From Furcasterigmium furcatum (taxonomy: Eukaryota > Ascomycota > Sordariomycetes > Glomerellales > Plectosphaerellaceae), in assembly GCA_001599815.1 (NCBI GenBank), contig BCIA01000006.1:3164961-3228960 (forward strand): 64,000 nucleotides of DNA. Direction: 5' to 3'. Under the pieces are notes generated by a model that was not told the origin of the DNA, made no database searches, and saw only the letters and a list, made by a program, of their open reading frames with translations. How positions within the stretch are numbered: position 1 is the first letter of the stretch; every line of letters begins with the position of its first letter. A program made the translations under genes and the position numbers. Below, piece by piece: positions 1 to 12,000 of this stretch.

Positions 1-1139
1 ATTAGGCCTGGTCCCGTTGGCCGTCCATTCGGACGTGTCTTCGTCGATGTGCCTGTCCGGGACGACCAGCTGGTGGTTTGGGACGCGGATCGATGGGCCA
101 GACTGCAGCTTGATGGTCATGTCTCCCCTGTACGGCTCTTCGTCCGCTTCGTAGAGCATGCTGAAGTACGCCAGGCCCCCGGTCCTGCCGACGATGCTCG
201 TTTCCGTCAGCGACTTGAACTTGTTGAAGTACGGAGCCAGGGGTAGCGTCATGAGGACGGGGTAGTCCGGTGTGATGCAGGCTGAGATTGAGTGCGATTC
301 AGTCGGGAAGAGGCTCCTGGTGGTGCCGTTTGGAAAGTTGAGAATGATGTCGCCGATGGTGACCATCAGCTGAGAGTCGCAGTCGGGATGGTCCGTCATG
401 GACATCTGATACCCGCGGCCGGAGACTTTGGCACGGTCATATCCGCCAAAGACGAAGACGCCGTCGAGCTGGGTTCTCTCGTTCGACCCCGTCCACCCGT
501 AGAACATGCTCCAGGTCCGCGACAGAACCTCTCCTCCCGCCTTGAGCGCGTTGAGGACCGAAGAATTGGACCCCAGGCCGACGGACATCATGGGGCGATA
601 TCCCTCCTGACGCCAGTCCTGGAGAGGTGTCCCTATGGGAAACTCGGAGAGCGTGACATTGTCGCTGAGCCTGAATGCGTCCGACATGAAGTCCATCTCC
701 GGGTATCCTCGGGGGTCCTTTGGGTACGAGTCCGCGGCCGCCAGTCTCCTGGTATCAGAGGCCACAGGGTTATACTGGCCCCCGCGCCATGTCGTACAGC
801 CGTCCTCGTTGGGCGGCGCCGGGGGAGTGCAGTATCCGTTCGTCCCATACACGATGACATTATTCAACGGCCTGGTAGGGGAGACATTAGTTTTGTTTCT
901 TCATTACTTCAGTCACACACTGACCATTGCGGCATGAAAGCGAAGTCCTGCGGAGGACTGCCTACGGAGAAGGCAGCTCCTCTGGCAGAATGACCATTCG
1001 ACAGCGTAACATTGCCGAACTTGGCGCTGATCGGGTACGGCGCACAATCTGAAGACGCGACTTCTCTGAACAATAGCAGCGACAAGAACAAAAGCATGAC
1101 GACCTGTCTCTCAGATCGCCAGCGCCGGAGGAAGCACAT
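1..1139 (-). CDS. Secreted aspartic-protease-like protein, probably non-catalytic (3' end off window)
   Basis: The start at 1139 is followed by a basic stretch and a hydrophobic signal segment. An ATG-free upstream extension to 1253 is open but unlikely to be used. Exon 1 is 1139-925, the intron 924-872 (53 bp, branch-like CTAAT) and exon 2 is 871 to the window edge. The joined frame is open and pepsin-fold-like: a strand motif SVGSPPQDFAFMPQWPLNN, then FGGYDRAK and NHQLVVPDRH. It belongs with fungal secreted proteins annotated as eukaryotic aspartyl proteases. The place where the first DTG triad should follow the FAF strand reads WPLNN, and the second DSG/DTG position reads PTESH, so both catalytic aspartates appear absent. 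Many N-x-S/T sites suggest a secreted or wall-facing glycoprotein. The C-terminus, possibly with a membrane helix, lies outside the window. Confidence 0.75.
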
Positions 1140-2316
1140 GGCGCCAGCATGAGAGGCGTAGCACACGAGAGAGATCAAGTTGGGGTCAGGTCCGGAGAAG
1201 GGAGAGAAGGCCGACAGACCCCGAAGACAAGAAGGGGCCAGCTCGTCGAACACACATGTTTACAACCGTTGGAGATACGATGCGCCACCAACGGCCCAAC
1301 AGCGTGGTTCAGGGCGCGTAGCAAGCTTGGCTGCTTGACGGCCCATTGCGAGGCTGGCACATAGGCCCAACAAGCGCCGGCCTGGGTGAGAGACAGTCGC
1401 GCTGCAGCTCGATGCAGTATGACGGGTGCAGCCGCGGGCTCCCGAATCAAGATATGTGAGTTTCATGTGTCCATACATAGGTAGCTATTCAGACCTGCGC
1501 CTCCTCCTGTAGTGCGGTTGAGTTGATGCAGGGGTTTGGGGGCGGCCATGTTCTGCCTGGCTGTGAGACCCTGCGAAGCGCTTGCCGTCTTGGCTGACAG
1601 ACGTTGATTTGTTCGCCAGGACCAGGGTCCTTCGTCGTGGCCGCGATCGTGGCGGAGTAGCCCGGCAATGGGTCAGGGCAATTCTTCGAGGGCTAAACGG
1701 GGGCCAGTGCGATATATAAGTAGCACTTGTACGACTCGTGCGAGTTAGGTCGATGGAGCCTCAGCCCGATACGAGATGGACCAGATGGTTCAAGTGAGGT
1801 TTTCGATTAATTAGCGGGCATCGGGGTTCGGGAGTCGGGAGAGCAGCAGAGGTTAATCTGGGGAGAAATGCATCGTCGTGGGTCGAGCTCAGGGTCGTCG
1901 GCGCCGCTTGACCAACCGCGGCGCGCTGCCAGCTGCCTCCGTCGAGGTCTTGCAGGGGTCCCGGCCGGAAGCCGCAATTTCGCTCAATGATAATGCGAAG
2001 ATGCTTGGCGCATGCGCCGGGGTGTGTGCAGCATCGCCCACCTGGTTGGTGGTCTGGAAGCTGAGAGTGAGCGGTGCATGTCCGCTTGCGGCTGCTCTTC
2101 CGCGGGAACTTCCAGCAGCAGTCGCTCTCTTGCGATCATGACACTTTCTGCATTTTGCCCCTCCTCCTCTCCTACTTCCTCCTCGAGAGATCATGTCGAT
2201 TGAACCGCGAAGACTCTGGGTATAGGCCTGTCAGCTGGGGTCTGAATATCTTCCAGAAAAGCGACCACACCGCCCCCTTTTCGGCCTCGCTGGGCGCGGC
2301 TCCCCCGACCGACAGG
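1140..2316. promoter_or_regulatory. Divergent intergenic region between protease-like gene and GT61 gene
   Basis: This 1.18-kb stretch separates two divergently transcribed genes and holds no convincing coding sequence. A TATA-like element (TATATAAG, 1713-1720) faces the GT61 gene but is about 600 bp from its ATG, which implies a long leader or a 5' UTR intron if it is used. A pyrimidine-rich tract at about 2150-2185 precedes the GT61 start, as is common in fungal promoters. Confidence 0.45.
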
Positions 2317-4020
2317 ATGCTTCTCACCAGCGCCCTCAACCAGAGGACCGCGAGGATCGTGGTGGTCCTCGTGGCCATGTGCTTCGTTGCCCTCGTGCTC
2401 TATCACCCGTCCACCCGGCCGGAGATCATGGACCGAGTCTCGGACTTGAAATCGAACCTCCCGTCTCTTTCCCCACAGAACCCGTCCGACGATCAATCTC
2501 CATCTCAATCCCCGTCCCAACTTCAACCTCAATCTCCATCCTCGCCCGAACACCACCAGACCCTCGCCCTGCCCCTGGAGTATGGATCCGGGCAGGACAG
2601 AGGGTCTACGTGCACCAAGCGCTTCACCGCGTACTACTTTGAGGACCTGAGGGACCATGCCGTCGGATACTGCGCCCCCGGGACACGGGGAAACATGACC
2701 TGTTTCCACACCGCGAATCGCGCTGACGGCAAGAAGGACTCCATGTGCTTCGGGCAGGGCATCGACTTCGACACGAAAACCGGCAAGTTTCGCATGGACT
2801 GCGCCGTCAGGCACCTCTCGGAGGAAGAGATCAAGGGCGGCCTGATACCCTTTAACCGCATTCAGTCGTACTGGTACGAGACCGGGCCTCCCCAGGTCTT
2901 CGCGCGGGCACTCGATATGCACGACCCGGCCAAGAGCCAACCGAGCCCCCGGGCCCTTACAACGCAGCAGGAGGTCGAGAGCATCGGAAACCAGGAAGAA
3001 GAGGGAGACGGCAACAGCACAGACGACAGCAGCAACGCCCCGACGGACGCCTCGACGGCTGTCGAGCCGCTGAAGCCGCCGCGCAACTTCCTCCTCCTCA
3101 AGCGCGAGGGCGAGGGCAACATCTGGCACTGCATGATGGAGATCATGTCGACGTGGATGACCTTCGACGTCCTGCGCATGTCCCCGGACCCCGCGAACGA
3201 CCAGAAGCCCTTCTTCCAGGCCCCCGAGGACGTCGCGGACACCCAGGTCGTCATCCTCGACGAGCGCCTGGACGGGCCCTACTTCGACCTCTGGACCCTC
3301 TTCGCCAGCCGGAAGCCCCTGCGCCTCAAGGAGCTCGCCGAAAAGCCCGAGATGGCTGCCGCCATCCAGGACGCCAACATCATCGTCCCCCTCGCCGGGA
3401 GCAGCAACCCCCTCTGGCAGGACGACTGGGAAATGGACCAGTGCTCCTCCACCCCCTCCGTCTCCGTCTTCTCCGACCGCGTCCTCGAGTTCTACGACAT
3501 ACCCGAGGCCCCCGTCCGAAAGCCCAGCGACCCCATCAAGGTCACCTTCATCGACCGCACCTCCTCCCGCCGCCTCCTGAACCAGAACGCCATGTTCAAG
3601 GCCCTCAAGGAGCGCAACGAGCACATCGCCCTCAACGTCGTCGACTTCGCCGCCATCTCCTTCCAGGAGCAGCTCCGCCTCGTGCGCGACACGGACGTCC
3701 TCGTCGGCGTCCACGGCGCCGGCCTCACCCACGCCCTCTTCATGCGCGAGTACACCGGCGCCGTCGTCGAGATCCAGCCCCACGACATGAACTTCCACTG
3801 CTTCCGCAACATCATCCTCCTGCGCGGGCTCAGGTACTTCCGCGTCCACGCCCTGTCCGTCGAGCCCGCGAAGCGCTCGCTCGGCAAGCGCGACTGGCAC
3901 TTCAGGGACGTGCAGCTCGAGACGGAACGCTTCGTCGACGCCGTCGACACCGCGGTCAAGAGCCTGTACGCGAACGGCGCGTGGGATTATGACCTTAGTC
4001 TGATGGAGAAGAAGCCTTGA
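2317..4020 (+). CDS. GT61-family (DUF563) glycosyltransferase, type II membrane protein
   Basis: A single-exon gene of 567 aa. The ATG at 2317 is chosen because it places one hydrophobic helix (residues about 11-29) right after a short basic tail, as in Golgi type II glycosyltransferases. The frame is open upstream to 2074, but that part looks like leader sequence. A Ser/Pro/Gln stem of SPSQ-like repeats (about residues 48-85) follows, then a lumenal domain with a charged Asn/Ser/Glu insertion near residues 215-245. The C-terminal half carries the GT61 core: FIDRTSSRR, then DVLVGVHGAGLTHALFM near residues 460-475, then EIQPHDMNFHCFRN. The family transfers xylose, arabinose or GlcNAc; the donor and acceptor here cannot be read from sequence. 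A role in protein or wall glycosylation is inferred. Confidence 0.85.
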   Translation: MLLTSALNQRTARIVVVLVAMCFVALVLYHPSTRPEIMDRVSDLKSNLPSLSPQNPSDDQSPSQSPSQLQPQSPSSPEHHQTLALPLEYGSGQDRGSTCTKRFTAYYFEDLRDHAVGYCAPGTRGNMTCFHTANRADGKKDSMCFGQGIDFDTKTGKFRMDCAVRHLSEEEIKGGLIPFNRIQSYWYETGPPQVFARALDMHDPAKSQPSPRALTTQQEVESIGNQEEEGDGNSTDDSSNAPTDASTAVEPLKPPRNFLLLKREGEGNIWHCMMEIMSTWMTFDVLRMSPDPANDQKPFFQAPEDVADTQVVILDERLDGPYFDLWTLFASRKPLRLKELAEKPEMAAAIQDANIIVPLAGSSNPLWQDDWEMDQCSSTPSVSVFSDRVLEFYDIPEAPVRKPSDPIKVTFIDRTSSRRLLNQNAMFKALKERNEHIALNVVDFAAISFQEQLRLVRDTDVLVGVHGAGLTHALFMREYTGAVVEIQPHDMNFHCFRNIILLRGLRYFRVHALSVEPAKRSLGKRDWHFRDVQLETERFVDAVDTAVKSLYANGAWDYDLSLMEKKP

Positions 4021-4303
4021 TGAGAGAACGATGATGAGCGAGAAAATGGCCGGTTTTGTTTTTATTATATACCCCGAGACTCGTAGGCCGAGCCTCAACC
4101 GAGAGTCCATTATTGTTCGAATTCCACAGCTTTCACGATCGAACGTCACTAAATATCCATGGATGTTGCTTGATACTCCACACTATCTTCCCCAGATCGG
4201 CCTCGAGATGGAGCGGCCCGTCGAGGTTCCAGTTTTGATCATCGGGTGTGTGTCTAGCTCAGCTACTGGAACCATGTCGATCTTACCCAGTAGGTTGGCT
4301 ATA

Positions 4304-6221
4304 TCAACGACTCCCATCCCTTGCGCCAGGATTCCTTGCCGGCTGTCGAAACTGCGGAGGCTTCCTGGCGGGAGCTGGCGCGGATGAGGCAGGGGCGAGC
4401 TTCGCCCTTTTGGGCGCGTGGACAGACATGTAGCTGCTCAGCAACTTCGATGTTGCGCGTGGGTCCTCCGATTCGAGCAAGAAAGTGTTCTTTGAGCCGT
4501 TGGGAATTGGCTTTGCCTGTGGTCCCGCCGCTAATCTCGCATGGGGCCGTCTGGATTCCGACTTCCGTTTCCTCACGAGAGCCATGAGATCGCTCTCCGG
4601 GCTTGGGACACTGGAAGGGGCGGGCGTTGCTTGAGCCGTGGTCCGAGCGGGCATTGTACGGGCTATCATCCTGCTGGGCTCGTCGCTGCTGGAGCGTGCA
4701 GAGTCATTGGAGATGGGCGAAAGTTGGGCTGAGAACGTGTCGCTGAGAATTTTGAGGCGGGTAGGTTTCCGAACCAGGCATGCGCTTGTCGACAAAATGG
4801 TTCTTGAGGGCGGGACAGGGCCTCCATCTATCGTCTCTTTGAAGTTCTGTCTGGTGCCCGGTGGTAGATGGCTCCAACTCAGATGTTTGTCCGACTTGCG
4901 GCACGGCTTGACTTCGTATAGTTTCCCCATGGTATGCCGCAGATAGGTGCACATCTCCCTGTGACCTCGGCAGTGCTCCCAGCTCGGTGGCATCGTAGGC
5001 CATGAGATGCCTGGGACTGGAAGCCGAGCGGCGGAGTATGTCGCATCAAGCCTGTCTGCGTGGAGGCGGTTCTCTGCCTTGGCTGATGCACTGGCGAGGA
5101 CTTGTGCCAGCTGAGCATCATCTGCAGCCAAGGGCGAGACTGTCGCAGAACCTGACATCTGTTCGATGAATGGGTCCTCATCCATCACGGACCAGGTGGT
5201 CTTGCTGGCATCTTCCATGCCCAGGGGACCTCCATTGCGCAAGACAAGAGGCGATTCCAGCTCTGGTGCCTTTTGAGGTCTCGCCGCCCATGTGGTAGAT
5301 TTCAGAATCTTGTTCCCCCGCAGATCGTGTGACTCGGGAACCTTGGGGCAAATGATTTGATCGGACAAGAAAATTGGTCTTTCGGCTGCCTCGCAATCAT
5401 GGTCGAACATGTCGTCTGTCGTTAATGGCTCCGGGACGCTCAACATGGCCTCCGTTGGCAAGCAGGGCGAGATGGCCTCTGGGTCATCGAGGAGGGGAGT
5501 CGAAAGACGTGTTTGACGCTCATCAAAAGTCAGCGGGACGATGCAAGCTGCATTGGCAGTGATTTCTACTTACCTTCCTTGGAGGGTTTGGGCTGATGAG
5601 ATGAAGTCTGTCATAAGCCGCTTGGTTGTTCGACGAGGAGGGAGTGACTGTCGTTTCGCGTCTTTCCTTGAAACATTCACTAAACTCTCGTGCAAGGTCA
5701 CTGTCCACTTTTCGTTGAATTTGACGAAGGGAGTCATGAGGTTTGGTTGCACCGTCTTGATCCGGAGATTCCGCAACGAGCATCGTGGTGTAGAGTGGGT
5801 TCGGTCTCGATTCGGCGGACATCTGGTGCAGAATGTCTCTCACATCTTGCCGAGGGTTCGTCTCGAACATGGGCAACTCCAACCTTGCGGACCTGAGCGA
5901 AGACGAGAGCAAGGAAGCAGAGAGATGACGAGACCGCTGCCCGCCATCGTTGGGGGTCGGTTCGCGGTTGGGACGGTCTTGGATGCTCTCTTGCAAGGGG
6001 ATCGCGCATGAGATCGCAGGGAGATGGCTGTCAGGTGGAAGTCCATCGATACCATCTTTTGAAGAAAGCAGATCTGACAGCCCGGATATGAGGGATCGTG
6101 GTTGGTGATCTGGGTGTGCGCGGCTGTCAACGGTATGGCCAGAGTACCGCAGTTCGCGTCGGACCGTCTTGAGGGCATCGCGGTACTCGAGCTCAACCTC
6201 GGGATCCAGATTATTCTCCAT
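4304..6221 (-). CDS. Uncharacterised 620-aa fungal protein
   Basis: Two exons: 6221-5574 and 5518-4304, with a 55-bp intron (5573-5519, GTAAGT, branch CTGAC). The ATG at 6221 sits in a strong context (CCAACCATGG). An in-frame ATG at 6335 would add 38 residues of less similar composition. The protein is Ser/Pro/Arg-rich and largely disordered, with a more ordered block around 390-470: VPVPGISWPTMPPSW, a Cys/His stretch, then LSWSHLPPG. A basic, nuclear-signal-like tail (KRKSESRRPHAR, APKRAKL) suggests the nucleus. There is no signal peptide or membrane helix. I do not recognise the family with certainty. The W-x-x-(P) blocks recall large fungal nuclear proteins of unknown function, and this copy may be a C-terminally short member. 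Confidence 0.65.
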
Positions 6222-6916
6222 GGTTGGCGACCAAAGCAAAAGAGAAATGGCCACGATATGAGAGAATGACGAAGCTTTGGTGGTAACTATGGGCTTGTCA
6301 TGAGCAAGAATTGCTTCGATCAAGAGTTCGGACATCGCCCGGGGTCTCACTGGTCATCTGGCTCGATGAAGGGAAAGAGCGACCGAGCTGTGGCTCCCAC
6401 GCATCGGCGGTGAGCCCAGATGGAGTCAAATGAGTTCCACTGAATGGATTCTATTCAATTCAGTTCGATGAAAATGGACAAATGACTTGGCCGGCCTCTC
6501 CAATTACTTACCACACACTTGATGTGGTGCTGACAGCTGGTCTTGATTCCCAAGGTCGGCCATCGCGATCTTACTAGGATGATTCGAGCCTTCATGTGCG
6601 GGCATGTCGACCTTCCCCTTGGAGCTCCAATTTCAATTTCAATCTCGAAAAATGCCCTCGGATGCGTATGCTCTTCGTCTTTCCCCTGCCTGGACTTTTG
6701 TCCGAACGCCTGCGTCCTCCGGCTGACGGTGGATGCGACTCCGTCGAGGTGTGTGTACTGAAACAACCTCCGAGGCCCTCCGGAGCTAAGGCCAACGGGC
6801 GTCATGATGAACGGCAACGCTCACATATAAAAGACGACGAGGAGAGACGCTCTCTGGAAATTCACCCAGACTCATCATCAATAAGTTCATCTCATTCTCC
6901 GCAGCTTATCATCACA
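6222..6916. promoter_or_regulatory. Divergent promoter region with TATA box at 6824-6833 for the DJ-1 gene
   Basis: This 695-bp gap lies between divergent genes. CATATAAAAG at 6824-6833 is a near-consensus TATA box about 90 bp upstream of the DJ-1 gene ATG on the plus strand. A short TTTCAA direct repeat lies near 6628-6645. Nothing coding is supported here. Confidence 0.6.
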
Positions 6917-7680
6917 ATGGCCGCTCAGCTCTCCAAGTCCCTCCGCATCGGCGTCATGGCCGAGAACGTCCAGCTGGCCGATGTCATGGCCATGGACATT
7001 CTCGGTGGCTTCGCCATGCCCGACGTCGACATGTCCGTCGCGCAGAACCCAGACCTCGCCCCGTTGATGGTTGAGTGGTCCAAATTCGCCGGCGAATTCG
7101 TCAAGATCGAATGGTTCTTCATCTCCTCCACCCTGGAGCCGGCCCCCACGACGCTGCCTTTCAAGTGGCTGCCCAACATCACCTACGACGACTGCCCGCG
7201 GGACCTGGACATTGTGCTCACCGGCGGGCCGTGGCCTACACACCGTCCCGCGGCTGCCGACAAGTTCATCCGCGAGGCCTGGCCCAAGACGCGCTTCTGG
7301 TTCACCACCTGCACCGGCTCTATGTGGGTTGCGGACTCGGGCGTCCTCAACGGCAAGAAGGCGACGGTGAACCGGGGCTTCCTGCCCATTGCTAAGAAGT
7401 CAAACCCTGAGGTTGAATGGCTGGACCAGAGGTGGGTTATCTCGGACAAGGAGTACGAGGGCGAGGGCAAGGCAGAGGTGTGGACGGCTGGCGGTGCCGG
7501 CGCTGGTGAGTAGTACCGACCCTCTCATGACGTGAGCTTTCCGACCAGACACTGACAACCACGGCAGGACTCGATATGGTTGCCGCTTTTTGTATGCAGC
7601 AGTTCAGCCCTGACTTCGTCAACCTAGTCCTGAAAGGCCTGGAGCTCGGGTCGGAGAGGAAGCTTGGCCAGTTTTACTGA
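6917..7680 (+). CDS. DJ-1/PfpI (ThiJ) family protein
   Basis: Two exons: 6917-7505 and 7568-7680, joined across a 62-bp intron (GTGAGT ... GGCAG), giving 233 aa. The protein has the class I glutamine-amidotransferase-like fold: it opens with a beta strand LRIGVMA, and the nucleophile elbow reads FTTCTGSMWVADSGVL with the conserved Cys near residue 131. It continues to a helical end, GLDMVAAFCMQQFSPDF, which the intron interrupts in codon 197. Family members act as glyoxalase III, as proteases or chaperones under stress, or have no known reaction. The exact role is open. It is cytosolic, with no targeting signal. A good TATA box lies 90 bp upstream. Confidence 0.88.
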
Positions 7681-7997
7681 GCCTCACCCCGCGCAGTGGA
7701 TCGTCGGCCATCGGCTATAGACGGTAGAGAATAGGAGAAAACCCCGCTCAGGAAAAAAAAAATACGGTGTTCCGAGTTGCAAGTCGTTGCCCTATGTGTG
7801 AAGTGCGTGCATATATGTTGCGGTGATCCCGTCGGCGTAGAGTCATCGCGGCGGACAGAAGGTTGAGCCAAGCCCCGAAGCCCGGTATTACTAAGTCGCG
7901 GGCCCGCCGTTTTGCGTGATGCCCGTTTATCATTAGCAGCCCCGTCGCCCGACTTGGATCTCCAGAACCCCCGTTCGACCAAGCAACTCTCGCCGCC

Positions 7998-8700
7998 ATG
8001 CCCATCGAAGTCCGTCTCGTGCTCCCAATCGACCTCGACATCCTCCAGCGCTGCGGCGATGTCGAGGGGGCCGCGTTCGGCAACTCCCACGTGACCCCGG
8101 TCGTCTTTCCCGGGCCCTTCCCGGCGAACAGCGGGGAGGAGAAGGCAAAGGCACTGGCCGCGGACATGCGCGAGGAGGGGGCTCGCATCTTCGCCGCCTT
8201 CGACACGGATCTCCAGGGCGTGGATGCCGTGGTCGGCTACGCCAAGTGGTACGTCTACGAGGACGCCATGCCGAAGCCCAAGCCGCGCAAGTTCGGCGCC
8301 GGGGTGAATCTCGAAGCGGCACAGCACATGTTCGGCGCCATCGACGGCCTGAGGGAGCGCAACATGAGCGGGAAGCCGTGCGTTTGTGAGTTGCCCCGGG
8401 ATGGTTGTGTTGTGTCCCGTCCTACGACTGACTGATCCAGACCTGTCCGTGTTGGTCGTGCACCCCGACCATCAGGGCAAGGGTGTCGGGCGGCAACTCA
8501 TGTCCTGGGGATTGCAGGAGGCGGCAAGACTGGGGGTGCCGTCGTTCCTGGAGTCCTCTGTCTCGGGCAGGCCTCTGTATTTGAAGTCTGGGTTTAAGGA
8601 GGTTGAGGCCATCGAGGTGTCCTTCGAGAAGTTCGGCCTAGATCAACCGTTCAGGAACTGGGCCATGGTGTGGGAGGTTCCGACTCTGAGGTGTCCTTGA
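7998..8700 (+). CDS. GNAT-family N-acetyltransferase
   Basis: Exons 7998-8385 and 8441-8700 with a 55-bp intron (GTGAGT ... CTGATCCAG) give 215 aa. The acetyl-CoA pyrophosphate-binding motif A is clear right after the junction: VVHPDHQGKGVGRQLM, with the Q-x-x-G-x-G signature. A motif B-like end follows (SGRPLYLKSGFKEVE). The N-terminal half has the long insertion (PFPANSGEEKAK...) typical of fungal GNATs of unknown substrate. No targeting signal is seen. It lies 317 bp downstream of the DJ-1 gene in the same direction. The substrate (amine, amino acid or xenobiotic) is unknown. Confidence 0.87.
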
Positions 8701-9070
8701 TTGACAGATGGGAAGCCCACGGGCTACGAGACTTGGTAGACGACCTATGATGTTGTAGTTGAACGGATGAGAATGAACAGAGTCCGAGTCCTACTTTTGT
8801 TTGGGCGATGGAAGCTCTTATCGCCTCCACCGCGATAAGGAATGCAGGGTGATGAAATCAGCACCTCCACTGCCTGCCGCCTGTAAGTGTCGCAATCACC
8901 AGGAGCTACCACCTCTAAACTCCGAATCGAAGCTCACCTCATCCACCTCCAAACTTGAACCTTTACAACCTACCTACACCGCGCAAGCTGTTTTCCGGGG
9001 CTGCCGATGGCCCAGTGTTGGCTCCCCTCACATCGTATGGCAACTGTTTCCTAACGAATTCGTCGCCAAC
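8701..9070. other. Intergenic region upstream of DDB1
   Basis: A 370-bp spacer between two co-directional genes, holding the GNAT 3' UTR and the DDB1 promoter. No TATA box or coding sequence is evident; open frames here are short and have no domain content. Confidence 0.4.
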
Positions 9071-12000
9071 ATGTCGTACATCGCCCCAATCCACCGACCG
9101 AGCAGCATCCGCCAAGCGGTCCTGATCCGCCTCTGGCCCGACGAAGAGGTCCTGGTCACAGCGTGAGTCGCCCCGAACACCCCGAACACCATTCAGACCC
9201 TCGGCTATACGGCTCTGCGGCCGTAGGAGGTTCGGACATGCAAGGGCACTTGCTGTCTGCGCCCTCTACGCTGCGAGCATGCTGCTCGGCTACCCCTCCA
9301 ACCCCTCCCTCGACGCCCTGACTGACGGCCCCGAAGCAAGGCGAACAGACTGGAAATCTCCCGGGCGAACCATGACGGCGTGACTCTGCTGAGCTCCGCG
9401 GCAGTCTGCGGCACCATCACGCTTCTCCAGCGCCTCAAACCAGTGCAATCCGACACCGATCTCCTCTTCGTCGGCACCGACCAGTTCCACTACTTCACGG
9501 CGAAATGGGACCCGGCAACGCGCCAGCTGGTGACGGAACAAATTATTGACGATGTCGCCGAGCCCCATATGCGAGAGACCCTGAGTCAAGACAAGTGCAT
9601 GGTCGATCCCAAGGGATTATACATGACCATGCATCTCTGGGAGGGCGTCTTGAACGTCATGAAGCTGGGCACGCGCAAGGGCAACAGCATGACTATCGAC
9701 AAGGACTGGGCCCAAGTACGGCTCACCGAGCTCTTCATCAAGAGCGCGATCTTCATACCCACCGAAACCGGCCACCCGACAGTCGCCTTCCTCTACCAGA
9801 CCACCATCGACACGGAAGATGCCACCCTTGCCGTATACCGCCTCATGTCGGACGATCGCAACACAAAAGTCTCCAGATTTGACCCGCACAAGGATAGGGA
9901 GTTCACCCTCAGGATACCCGATCCGTTCGCCCGCGTCCTGATACCTGTGTCCATCGTCGAGTCCTCGGTCAAGAGATATCACAAGCGAGACACCACAGGA
10001 GCAGACGCCCAGCTCGGCGGACTGATCGTGGTGGGAGAGACTCTCCTCGTCTACGTCGACACCTTGACCAAGAGCCAGGTCACACAAACTCTTGACGAGC
10101 CGAAGATCTGGGTGGCTTGGGCAGAGTACGATGTCACCCATTATCTACTCGCCGACGACTACGGATTCATGTTCCTGCTCACCATCGAGGTCGAGGATGT
10201 TGTCGTCGTGGGAATGTCGCTGAAGAGGATCGGAAAGACCTCGAGAGCCTCGACTTTGGTGTACATGGGGAACGAGACGGTCTTCTTGGGATCACACCAT
10301 GGTGACTCTCAGCTCTTTGCTCTGGACATTGTCAACCAGCAGATCCAGCTCATCCAAACTGTCCCTAACGTTGCACCCATCATGGACTTTTCCATTATGG
10401 ATTTGGGCAATGCCGGCGACGATCAGGTTGGTCACGCGTTTTCTTCCGGCCAAGCACGCATCGTCGCAGGATGTGGCGTCCACCATAACGGCAGCCTGAG
10501 GAGTATCAGAAGCAGCGTGGGCCTGGAAGACATCGGCATCCTGGAAGACTTCCACGACGTTCGTGGGCTCTTCCCGTTGAGGTCCTCTGACTCGGAGAAG
10601 ATGGACACACTGGCTGTGTCGTTCCTGACGGAAACTCGTGTCTTCAGATTCGACGTCAGTGGAGGTATTGAGGAGGTCTTTGAATTTCAGGGGCTTGTCC
10701 TCGATCAACCGACCCTGGCGGCCGCTTCCTTGCCTACTGGCCATGTCTTGCAGGTTACACCGGCTTCGGCTCTCCTCCTGGAGGCAGAGAGCGGCATTGC
10801 AATGAGCACTTGGAATGCACCATCGGACAAGACAATCGTGAGCGCGTCAGTCAATGACAAGTATGCCCTGCTATCGGTGAGCGGAACCTCTCTGGTCTCT
10901 CTGGACTTGCTCGACAACCTCGCTGCGAGAGAGCAGGCCCTCGGAGGAGGTATTGGGACAGCAACCGACCAGATCTCCTGCATTCATGCATCGCCAGATC
11001 TGCCGGATATCGGCGTCGTCGGTTTCTGGTCCACCGGATCCGTGTCCATCATCGACTTGAAGACACTCGATGCGTTGCAAGGCGCGACGATCAAGCGAGA
11101 CGACAACTCGATCTCCATCCCCCGCGACTTGGCCCTCGTGCAGCTTCATTCTCCACAGATATCAGGGCCTACGCTCTTTGTGGCTATGCAGGATGGCCAG
11201 GTGGTTTCACTCAGTGTTGCTAGAGAGGACTACTCTTTGTCGTCCAAGAACAGCGTCACTCTCGGCAGCAGAGAGGCAGGCCTGTACGTCTTGCCCCGGC
11301 CAGGGACACCGGGTCAAAGCAACGTATTCGCGACGACAGAGCACTCCAGTCTTATCTACAGCTCAGAGGGTCGCATCATTTACTCTGCGGCAACGGCAGA
11401 AAATGTCACAATCATCGCCTCCTTCGACTCCGAGGCATACCCTGACGCGGTATTCCTGGCTAGTGACCAGAACGTCAGGATAGCCAACATCGACCCGGAA
11501 AGGCGAACACACGTCAACCCACTGCACATTGGCGAGACAGTCCGACGCGTGGCATATTCCCCGGCCCTCAAGGTGTTCGGCATTGGAACCATCAAGAAGG
11601 AACTCGTCCGCGACGAGGAGATTGTGACAAGTTGGTTCCAGCTCGTGGACGAGATTGTCCTGGGCCATGTCGGCAAGCCGTTCGCTCTCGAAGGGGCTAC
11701 AACGCCGTCTTCAGCTGCTGCCGGCCTCATCAACACGGAGATTGTGGAGGCGGTGATCAGAGCTGAGCTGCTGGACAGTGCCGGAGAGCCCGCGGAAAGA
11801 TTCATTGTCGGGACCAGCTATCTGACTGACCAGCCCGAGTCGGACGACGAAGCAGACGAAACACTGGGGGGACGGATCCTCATTCTCGGTGTTGATTCGG
11901 ATAAGAACCCGTACTTAATAGCGAAACACGAGCTGCGCGGCGCTTGCCGCTGCCTCGGGATGATGGATGGGAAAGTGGTGGCTGGCTTGAGCAAGACGGT

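Noticed and set aside
2191..4149. 652-codon open frame on the minus strand, antisense to the GT61 gene
   Set aside because: It mirrors the GT61 codons. The Glu/Val/Asp/Gly-rich composition is the expected reverse reading of GC-biased third positions, and the opposite strand carries recognisable domain motifs.
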